From: Burkholderiaceae bacterium
GTDB taxonomy: Bacteria > Pseudomonadota > Gammaproteobacteria > Burkholderiales > Burkholderiaceae_C
Length of the DNA: 61,799 nucleotides
Reading direction: 5' to 3'
NCBI GenBank assembly: GCA_022702125.1
Contig: JAKOND010000047.1
Span: 1-61,799 of the forward strand
Every line of letters starts with the position of its first letter. Positions within the stretch are counted from its first letter, which is position 1. Shown here piece by piece: positions 26,272-33,057 of this stretch. The translations under genes and the position numbers were made by a program. Below the pieces are notes generated by a model. That model made no database searches and was not told the origin of the DNA. It saw only the letters and a list, made by a program, of their open reading frames with translations.

Positions 26272-26511
26272 TCAGGCGTGCCTGTGCGCCTTCGTGCCGG
26301 CGGCGCTGGCCGTTTGCTTCTTCATGGTCTTGTGGGCGGCTTTCGCATGCTTCTTCGGATGGGCGGCCGCCTTCTTGGCGGTCGGTGCGGGAGCCGGCAT
26401 CGAGGTGGCGGCGGGAGCCGTATCCTTGGCGGCCGGAGCGGCGGGCGCCTGGGCGAATGCGGCGCCGCCGAGGGTCAGTGCGAGCGCTGCGACAAGGGTC
26501 TGGATCTTCAT
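26272..26511 (-). CDS. Small secreted Ala/Lys/His-rich protein
   Basis: The 79-residue protein begins MKIQTLVAALALTLGGAAFAQ, a clear signal peptide with an AFA-Q cleavage site. The mature part is Ala/Pro-rich and then strongly basic: PTAKKAAAHPKKHAKAAHKT, ending TKAHRHA. Such short Lys/His-rich exported proteins are frequent in Burkholderiales and are annotated only as hypothetical or acid-shock-like. Metal or polyanion binding is conceivable from composition. The bidirectional terminator lies just downstream. Confidence 0.8.
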   Translation of the reverse strand: MKIQTLVAALALTLGGAAFAQAPAAPAAKDTAPAATSMPAPAPTAKKAAAHPKKHAKAAHKTMKKQTASAAGTKAHRHA

Positions 26512-26652
26512 GGTGAATCCCGTAGGTTGCATGGAGAAGGCCTCCATGTGAACCACAACGCGGCATCCGCAGGGCCGACCGACAACGCCGGACCCGCAGA
26601 TGTAATGAATTGTTCCGTCGGCGTTTCCGGCCGTTCGGCACAATGCCGCTCC

Positions 26653-27636
26653 ATGCAACGCAGACATCTCCTCGCTTCCGCCGCGGCCGGTGCCGCCTCG
26701 CTGGCCACGGCCGGTTTCCCGCTTCCGGCCGTGGCCGACACGCGGCCGATCCGTCTGGTCGTGCCCTACGCGCCCGGCGGGCCGCTGGACGCCACCGCGC
26801 GCATCCTGGCCACCGGCGTCAAGGACACGCTGGGCGTGGTCATCGTCGACAACAAGCCGGGCGCCGGCGGCAACATCGGCGCCGACGCCGTCGCCAAGGC
26901 CGCGCCCGACGGGCTGACCATCGGCCTCGCGGCCACCGCCACCCACGCGGTCAATCCGTGGCTCTACCGCAGCATGCCCTACGACGCAGCACGCGACTTC
27001 GCGCCCGTCACCCAGATCGCCCGGGTGCCCAACGTGCTGGTGATGAACGCCGAAGCGGCGAAACGACTGAAGATCGCTTCGCTGCCCGACCTGATCGCCT
27101 ACGCGAAGTCGCATCCCGGCAAGCTCAACTACGGCAGCGGCGGCAGCGGCAGCGCCGGGCACCTGGCCGGCGAGCTGTTCAAGTCGCAGGCCAAGGTGTT
27201 CGCGGTGCACATCCCGTTCAACGGCGGCAGCCCGGCGCAACTCGCGCTGCTGGCCGAGCAGGTGGACTTCAACTTCGACAACCTGGCGACCGCCTCGCCC
27301 AACATCCGCGCCGGCAAGCTCAAGGCCCTGGCGGTGACCACGCCCGCCCGCAGCCCGATGCTGCCCGACGTGCCGACCGTGGCCGAAACCCTGCCCGGCT
27401 TCGCCATCGACACCTGGTGGGGCCTGGTCGCGCCGGCCCAGACACCGCCCGACACCATCGCGCGGCTCAACCAGGCCTTCGTCGCCGCGCTCAACAGCGC
27501 CGACACCCGCAGCCGCTTCGCCACCCTGCTGGCCGAGCCGGTGCCGAGCACGCCGGAGGCCTTCGGCCGCTTCATGAAGCAGGAACTCGCCCGCTACCAG
27601 CAGGTGGTGAAGGCCTCAGGCGCTCAGGTCGATTGA
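26653..27636 (+). CDS. Bug-family periplasmic solute receptor (solitary)
   Basis: The 327-residue receptor starts MQRRHLLASAAAGAASLATA, a twin-arginine-like leader, and continues with RPIRLVVPYAPGGPLDATARIL and DNKPGAGGNIGADAVAKAAP. The C-terminus follows the family pattern to ASGAQVD. It is not adjacent to a transporter, regulator or enzyme on its strand, so its ligand cannot be guessed. The last 21 bp overlap tail to tail with the glycosyltransferase gene. Confidence 0.92.
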   Translation: MQRRHLLASAAAGAASLATAGFPLPAVADTRPIRLVVPYAPGGPLDATARILATGVKDTLGVVIVDNKPGAGGNIGADAVAKAAPDGLTIGLAATATHAVNPWLYRSMPYDAARDFAPVTQIARVPNVLVMNAEAAKRLKIASLPDLIAYAKSHPGKLNYGSGGSGSAGHLAGELFKSQAKVFAVHIPFNGGSPAQLALLAEQVDFNFDNLATASPNIRAGKLKALAVTTPARSPMLPDVPTVAETLPGFAIDTWWGLVAPAQTPPDTIARLNQAFVAALNSADTRSRFATLLAEPVPSTPEAFGRFMKQELARYQQVVKASGAQVD

Positions 27637-28290
27637 GACGAACGCTTCGGCCGCGCGGGCATTGAGCCAGGCGGCGAAGCCCTCGGGCGCGCGGGCGATG
27701 CGGCGCGCGCTGGTCATCACCCGCGGCTGGCAGACCCATGCGATCTGCGCCTGTTGCGCCAGCAGCGCGTGCACCAGCCCCACGTCCTCGTGCGCCGGCA
27801 GCGGCGCGAAGCCGCCCGCGCGGCGGTAGGCGATGGAGGACACGCCGAGGTTGGCGCCGTGGATGTGGCGGTGGCCGTCGCGGTTCTGGTAGTGCGACCG
27901 GAACGCCTCTGCCACGTGCACCGGATGGTCCAGCCAGTCGCCGACGCCGATGGTGCCGCACACCGCGTCGCTGGCGTAGCCCAGCTGGCGGGCGATCCAG
28001 TCGGGCGGCACCTGGGTATCGGCATCGGTGAAGCACAGCCAGCGGCAGCCGTGCCTGAGCAGCCACTCGGCGCCGGCCGCCCGCGCCGCGCCGACGCAGC
28101 GCGCCTCGACGCGCAGCACCTCGCAGCCCATGCGCCGGGCGATGGCCCCGGTGTCGTCGCCGCAGGCATCGGCCACCACCACCACCAGCACCGGTTCGTC
28201 GCCCAGGTCGTCCGCCGCGCGGCGCACCGAACGCAGGCAACCGGCGATGCCTTCCGCCTCGTCGTGCGCGGGGATGCAGACGCCGATCAC
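27616..28290 (-). CDS. Family-2 glycosyltransferase, fourth gene of overlapping operon
   Basis: The 224-residue protein has the GT-A fold of family 2: MIGVCIPAHDEAEGIAGCL at the start, a VVVVADACGDDTGAIA nucleotide-binding region and FTDADTQVPPDW (residues 87-98), the metal-binding DxD. It has no transmembrane segment, so it is soluble, unlike chitin- or cellulose-synthase relatives. The GTG start overlaps the methyltransferase stop (GTGA), which shows translational coupling. The donor and acceptor are unknown. Its 3' end overlaps the convergent Bug gene by 21 bp. Confidence 0.88.
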   Translation of the reverse strand: MIGVCIPAHDEAEGIAGCLRSVRRAADDLGDEPVLVVVVADACGDDTGAIARRMGCEVLRVEARCVGAARAAGAEWLLRHGCRWLCFTDADTQVPPDWIARQLGYASDAVCGTIGVGDWLDHPVHVAEAFRSHYQNRDGHRHIHGANLGVSSIAYRRAGGFAPLPAHEDVGLVHALLAQQAQIAWVCQPRVMTSARRIARAPEGFAAWLNARAAEAFVSIDLSA

Positions 28291-28973
28291 GCGGAGCCCT
28301 CCCGCCGCGCCACCGACGACTCGCCGCCGCGCTGCCAGAGGTCGATGCGGAAGTCCTCGTCGCGGTACTGCGCCACCCGCGCCAGCCCGGCCCGCCCGAA
28401 CGCGTCCCGCGCCAGCGCATGCACCGCGTCGCCTCCGCCGCCCGCCGCGTCCGGCACCGTGCCGCGCCAGTGGCACATCGCCAGCTGGCCGTCCGGCGCC
28501 AGGCGCGCGGGCAGCTGCGCCAGGAAATCGCGGTAATCGGCCGGCGGCAGGTAGTAGGCGAGTTCGGCCACCACCGCCAGGTCGATCGGCGCGTCGGGCC
28601 ACTGCCGCGGCAGCGCCCAGTTCCGGAACTCGATGCGCGCGCGCGGCGGTGCCGCGGCAGGGCCATCGGCGGCCGAAGCATCTTCGTCCAGGGCGGCGCG
28701 GGCGCGTTCCAGCGCGGCGGTGCTGGAGTCGCACGCCACCAGCCGGTCGCAGCGCAGCGCCAGCGCGCGGGTGTTGCCGCCGACCGAGCAACCGGGCTCG
28801 AAGACCAGGCCGTACCGCTCGCGCGGCAGCATCGCCAGCAGCAGATCGCGCTTGCGCCGCTCGTACCAGCGGGAGCGGACCTTCCAGGGATCGTCGCTGC
28901 GGCGGTGCAGCGCGTCGAAATGCGCCACGTCCGCCGGGGCGGCGACGGGCTGCGCCTCGCGCGGCGGCATCAT
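28287..28973 (-). CDS. NodS-like SAM-dependent methyltransferase
   Basis: The 228-residue class I methyltransferase has the SAM loop EPGCSVGGNT (residues 59-68), an acidic VACDSS strand end and LAVVAELAYYLPPADYRDFL. The arrangement DDPWKVRSRWYERRKRDLLLAMLP before the SAM loop is typical of the NodS family, whose founding member N-methylates the deacetylated end of Nod factor precursors. There is no reason to expect nodulation here; a related N- or O-methylation of a sugar or amine is a fair inference. ATGA overlaps on the upstream side and GTGA on the downstream side tie it to its neighbours. Confidence 0.85.
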   Translation of the reverse strand: MMPPREAQPVAAPADVAHFDALHRRSDDPWKVRSRWYERRKRDLLLAMLPRERYGLVFEPGCSVGGNTRALALRCDRLVACDSSTAALERARAALDEDASAADGPAAAPPRARIEFRNWALPRQWPDAPIDLAVVAELAYYLPPADYRDFLAQLPARLAPDGQLAMCHWRGTVPDAAGGGGDAVHALARDAFGRAGLARVAQYRDEDFRIDLWQRGGESSVARREGSA

Positions 28974-29701
28974 GGGGCGATCACCCACTCGTCGGTGTCG
29001 AGCCAGGTGCGCAACGCCAGCGGCTGCAGCACTGCGGCGGTTTCGCCGTCGTCGTCGAGCTGGCTGCGGAAAGCCTGGACCGCATGCGACTTGGCGATCT
29101 GCAGGTCCGCCGGCACCAGGATGCGGCGCAGCGCCACGCCCCGCAGCCCGGCATGCGCCGGATGGGCCGGCACGCGGGACCAGACCGGGAACTCGATGCA
29201 ACGCACGCCGGCGGCGCGGGTCGCCTCCAGCGCGGCCCGGGCGCAGGCTTCGTGGTCCGGATGGCCGTCGTGGCGCCAGGGCACGCAGACCACGTCGCCC
29301 GGCTGCAGCAGCGCGGCGATGCGCCGGGCCAGCGCGTGCTCGCGGCCGGCCAGCCCGCCGTCCGGCAGGCCGAACCGCACCACCGCGTTCGGGTCCAGGC
29401 CGAGCCGCCGCAGGGCCTCGGCCGTCTCGGCGGGCCGTACGGTCCGCAGCCGCTCCGGGGGCCAGGCGGCGGAATCGGGATGGCTGGCATCGCCATCGGT
29501 CACGGCGATGACGCGCACCGCGCGGCCCGCGTCGTGCAGCGCCGACAGCGTGGCGCCCAGCGCCAGGATCTCGTCGTCCGGATGCGGCGCCACCATCACC
29601 ACCCGGCTGCCGGGCGGCGCCAGGTCCAGCGCGTCGATGGCGGGCGCGTCGCCCGCCGGAAGCGCCACGGCGTTCCGCGTGGCGACGGCATCGAAGTTCA
29701 T
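28970..29701 (-). CDS. PIG-L-family (LmbE-like) zinc deacetylase
   Basis: The 243-residue protein has the PIG-L zinc site: APHPDDE (His40, Asp42, Asp43) and HDGHPDH (His147, His150). The family removes acetyl groups from N-acetylglucosamine units, as in GPI-anchor, mycothiol and bacillithiol synthesis. No signal peptide is present, so it acts in the cytoplasm. The ATG overlaps the stop of the acyl-CoA-dehydrogenase-like gene (ATGA), and its own stop overlaps the methyltransferase start. A substrate carrying an N-acetyl sugar is likely but unproven. Confidence 0.9.
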   Translation of the reverse strand: MNFDAVATRNAVALPAGDAPAIDALDLAPPGSRVVMVAPHPDDEILALGATLSALHDAGRAVRVIAVTDGDASHPDSAAWPPERLRTVRPAETAEALRRLGLDPNAVVRFGLPDGGLAGREHALARRIAALLQPGDVVCVPWRHDGHPDHEACARAALEATRAAGVRCIEFPVWSRVPAHPAHAGLRGVALRRILVPADLQIAKSHAVQAFRSQLDDDGETAAVLQPLALRTWLDTDEWVIAP

Positions 29702-30828
29702 AGAGCCCATGCGTCCTCCGCTTCTTCGCGGGCCTGCGCCGCGGCCGCCAACTGGCCGAGGGCGGCCAGGTCCCATTCGGCATGGCTCTGCCGCAGGAAG
29801 ACGCCCAGGTCGGCCACCCGCTGCGCGTGCGCCGCGTCCCGGCACAGCGCCGGTGCGCCCTGGGCGCGGCCGCAGCGGTCCATCACCAGGGTGGCCGCCG
29901 CCTCGGTCGTCGCCCGCACCTGCAGGGCTTCGCGGTGCCCGAAGCGGCCGGCGTCGATGCGCTGCGCCGCGACCTGCAGCAGGGCGCGCGAGCCCGCCAG
30001 CGCGGCATCGATGGCGCCGAGGTGGGCCGCCGCATGGGGCGCGGCCGCATCGCCCTGCGCCGCGAGGCGGGTCCTGAGGGTATGGGCGACGGCCGCCGCG
30101 CCGCCGTGCCAGCAGGCGGCGATGCCGGCTCCGCCGTGCCAGAAGCCCGGCCGGCCGAGGTAGGCATCCGGCGCGCCGACCGGCTGGCCGGGGGCGTTGT
30201 CGAATTCCACGTCCACGCTGTCGGTGCGCTGCATCCCGACGGCGTTCCATCCCTGGTCGGTGACGCGCACGCCCGGACCCTGCAAGGCCACGGCGGCCAT
30301 GCAGCGGCGGTCGGCCTCGTCGCGCCCGGTCACCAGCGCGCCCGCCGCCCACGGCGCGCCCGAGCACCACTGCTTGCGGCCGGTGACCCGCAGCGAGCCG
30401 TCGGGCCGCGTCGCGAAGGTGAGCGACCGCCCGCCCGCCCCCTCGGCGGCCCAGACGCACCAGAGGCCGGCCGGCATCCGGCCGAGGGCCCGGTCGGCCT
30501 GCAGGTCGGCGGCGATCGCCAGCGCGTCGAGATGCGACTCGAACAGCTTGCCCAGCACCACGTCGTGCCCGGTGACCGCCGCCAGCCAGCCGAAGCGCCG
30601 GGCCGTGCGCCGGGCGGCCGGCGCGGCACGCAGATCGGCCACGGCCGTCGCGGCCAGGTCCAGCAGCGGGCCGAGCGCACTCCCCACCTCGGCGGGACTG
30701 GAAGGCAGCTGCGCCACCCGGCGCGCGATCGAGGCCGCCGGAGCCGGCGCGGACGGGACGGAAGACGGAACGGGTTCCGGCGAAGGGGATGCCTCGTGGG
30801 ACTCCCGGGGTGCGAAGGCGGTAGGCAT
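29698..30828 (-). CDS. Acyl-CoA-dehydrogenase-like flavoprotein
   Basis: The 376-residue protein follows the acyl-CoA dehydrogenase fold: an alpha-helical N-domain, a beta middle domain (LWCVWAAEGAGGRSLTFATR, VTGRKQWCSGAP) and a C-terminal helical bundle (AAHLGAIDAALAGSRALLQVAAQ). The usual catalytic Glu region is not obvious, so it may act on an unusual substrate or have a non-dehydrogenase role. An N-terminal stretch rich in Pro, Ser and Ala precedes the fold. It is first of four genes with overlapping ends and lies 106 bp after glgA on the same strand; start MPTAFAPRE. Confidence 0.8.
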   Translation of the reverse strand: MPTAFAPRESHEASPSPEPVPSSVPSAPAPAASIARRVAQLPSSPAEVGSALGPLLDLAATAVADLRAAPAARRTARRFGWLAAVTGHDVVLGKLFESHLDALAIAADLQADRALGRMPAGLWCVWAAEGAGGRSLTFATRPDGSLRVTGRKQWCSGAPWAAGALVTGRDEADRRCMAAVALQGPGVRVTDQGWNAVGMQRTDSVDVEFDNAPGQPVGAPDAYLGRPGFWHGGAGIAACWHGGAAAVAHTLRTRLAAQGDAAAPHAAAHLGAIDAALAGSRALLQVAAQRIDAGRFGHREALQVRATTEAAATLVMDRCGRAQGAPALCRDAAHAQRVADLGVFLRQSHAEWDLAALGQLAAAAQAREEAEDAWAL

Positions 30829-30934
30829 TGCGACCCACCGTATCCGCACCCCGGGGAGACCCCTGTCAGCCGAACGCCGGGGCGGATGTGGGAAACCGTC
30901 TTCCGATTCGGGCGCCCGCCCCGGCGCGGCGGCT

Positions 30935-33055
30935 TCAGCCCGGACGCGCCCGGCGCTGCGGCCGCGCCACGATGTCCCGGTACAGCCGGGCATAGTCGCG
31001 CGCGCTCTCCTGCCAACCGAAGGCACGCTCCATGCCCTGGCGCTGCAGCGCGGCCCAGCGCTGCGGCTCGGCCCAGGCCGCGGCCACCCGCTCCAGCCCG
31101 GTGCGCAAGGCCTCGGGCGTGGCCTCGGGGATCACGAAACCGGTGCCGTGCGCGGCATCGGCCGCATCGACCACCGAGTCCGCCAGCCCGCCGGTGGCAT
31201 GCACCAGCGGCAGCGTGCCGTAGCGCTGGCTGTACATCTGGTTCAGGCCGCAGGGCTCGTAGCGCGAAGGCATGAGGAAGCAGTCGGCGCCGGCCTCGAT
31301 GCGGTGGGCGGTCGCCTCGTCGAAGCCGATGCGCACCGCCACCTGCGACGGATGCGCCGCCGCGGCCTCGCGCAACGCCTGTTCGAGCCAGGCGTCGCCC
31401 TGCCCCTGCACCACCAGCTGGTGGCCCTGCGCCACCAGCCAGGGCAGCGCCCCGACGATCAGGTCGATGCCCTTCTGCCCGGTGAGCCGGCTGACCACGC
31501 CGAACAGCAGCGCCTCGGGATCGTCCGCCAGGCCGAACTGCCACTGCAGCGTCGCCTTGGTCAGCGCCTTGCCGTGCAGGTCGTCGCGGTCGTAGGGATG
31601 CGGCAGCAGGCGGTCGCGGGCCGGGTCCCATGCCGCGGTGTCGATGCCGTTGAGGATGCCGTGCAGGTCGCCCTCGGCGGCGCGGGTGCGCAGCACGTCG
31701 TGCAGGCCGAAGCCCAGCGCCTCGCCCTGGATCTCCCGGGCGTAGGTCGGGCTGACGGTGGTCACGCTGTCGGCCAGCAGCAGGCCGGCCTTGAGCATCG
31801 ACAGCTGGCCCCAGTACTCCGCACCGTTGACCCAGCGCCAGTGCGGCGCGACGCCGAGCGAATCGGCCAGGTGCATCGGGAACAGGCCCTGGAAGGCCAG
31901 GTTGTGGAGGGTGAGCACCGAGGCCGCCGGCGCGGCGCGGCCCCGTTCCTCGGCCATCTGGCGCAGGTAGAGCGGCACCAGGCCGGTGGTCCAGTCGTTG
32001 CAATGGACGATGTCGGGCAGCCAGCCGGTGGGCGCGTCGTCCTGCGCCAGCCGCGCGGCGACATGGCTCAGGAAGGCGAAGCGCCGGGCGTTGTCCGGGT
32101 GGTCGGCGCCGTCGGATGCCAGGTAGGGACCGCCGTCGCGGCGGAAGAACTCCGGCGCGTCGAGCAGCCACAGCACCGCGCCCGAAGGCAGCGTGGCGGC
32201 GTCGAGCGATGCCGCCGGCCAGACGCCGCCGGCCGGCAGCTCGGCGATGCGCGCGCGGCCGGCGATGCGGTCGAAGACCGGGAACGCCGGCAGCAGCAGC
32301 CGCACCTCGTGGCCGCGCGCGGCGAGCGCATCGGGCAGCGCGGCGCTGACGTCGCCCAGGCCGCCGGTCTTGACCCAGGGCGCGCATTCGGGCGTGACGA
32401 ACAGGATGCGCAGCGGATCGCCCGGATCGGCCTCGGGCGCGGCCGCCGGCGGCGCCACGACCACCGGCCGGCGCACCGCGACACGGGCGCGCCGGGACGC
32501 GGCGGGTGACGCGGGCGGCGTCTCGGCGGGGGCGTCCGCGGGGACGGGAGACGGGTCCGCGCCCCCGTTCGGGGCGGCTCCGGACGGTGCGCCGATGCCG
32601 GTGCCGCCGGTGGGGATGGCGCGCACGGCGCGGGCCGCGGGCCGCTTGCGCGCTGCTGGCGGCTTGGCTTCGGCGGGGCGCGCCGGCGGCGCCGAAGCGC
32701 CTTCGCCGCCCGGCGCGGCGGATGGATCGGGCGGGAGGGGCGGCGCCTGTCCGGTCGCTGCGGCCACCACGCGCTTGCGGGGCCGCGGCGTCTTCCTGGG
32801 CACCGGTGCCGCCGATGCTCCGGGCGCCGCATCCGGCGCGGAGGGCGGCACGGCTTCGGCGCCCTCCCCGGCGACCTGGGCCGCCGCCGGCTCCGCGAGC
32901 GCCTCCTCCGGCGCAGGCACGGCGCCGGCCCGGACGATGCCCGGGTCCGCCGGCGCGTCGTCGGACCGGAATTCGTCGGGCGCGTCCGGCGGCGACGGCG
33001 GGGGCGACGCCGTTTCCGGCGGTCGGGACGGGATCGGCGACGGTCTCTTGGGCAT
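30935..33055 (-). CDS. glgA: Glycogen synthase GlgA with long N-terminal extension
   Basis: The 706-residue protein elongates alpha-1,4-glucan from ADP-glucose. The GT5 catalytic part starts near residue 214 (ILFVTPECAPWVKTGGLGDV, with the ADP-glucose-binding Lys229 in KTGG), followed by VLTLHNLAFQG and the C-terminal RYEPCGLNQMYSQRYGTLPLV. Residues 1-213 are an Ala/Pro-rich low-complexity extension with basic patches (PRKTPRPRKR, ARKRPAARAVR); ordinary GlgA is about 480 residues. The ATG lies 2 bp after the treY stop, with GGAGG overlapping that stop, so the extension is really translated from here. Confidence 0.93.
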   Translation of the reverse strand: MPKRPSPIPSRPPETASPPPSPPDAPDEFRSDDAPADPGIVRAGAVPAPEEALAEPAAAQVAGEGAEAVPPSAPDAAPGASAAPVPRKTPRPRKRVVAAATGQAPPLPPDPSAAPGGEGASAPPARPAEAKPPAARKRPAARAVRAIPTGGTGIGAPSGAAPNGGADPSPVPADAPAETPPASPAASRRARVAVRRPVVVAPPAAAPEADPGDPLRILFVTPECAPWVKTGGLGDVSAALPDALAARGHEVRLLLPAFPVFDRIAGRARIAELPAGGVWPAASLDAATLPSGAVLWLLDAPEFFRRDGGPYLASDGADHPDNARRFAFLSHVAARLAQDDAPTGWLPDIVHCNDWTTGLVPLYLRQMAEERGRAAPAASVLTLHNLAFQGLFPMHLADSLGVAPHWRWVNGAEYWGQLSMLKAGLLLADSVTTVSPTYAREIQGEALGFGLHDVLRTRAAEGDLHGILNGIDTAAWDPARDRLLPHPYDRDDLHGKALTKATLQWQFGLADDPEALLFGVVSRLTGQKGIDLIVGALPWLVAQGHQLVVQGQGDAWLEQALREAAAAHPSQVAVRIGFDEATAHRIEAGADCFLMPSRYEPCGLNQMYSQRYGTLPLVHATGGLADSVVDAADAAHGTGFVIPEATPEALRTGLERVAAAWAEPQRWAALQRQGMERAFGWQESARDYARLYRDIVARPQRRARPG

Positions 33056-33057
33056 GG

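Noticed and set aside
27616-30828. Reading the four-gene unit as true nodulation genes
   Set aside because: No NodA, NodB or NodC family protein, no nod box and no symbiosis genes nearby; only the chemistry is parallel.
30909-30918. CGGGCGCCCG palindrome after glgA
   Set aside because: Ten GC bases of self-complementarity are expected by chance at this base composition, and no T-run follows, so I do not call a terminator.
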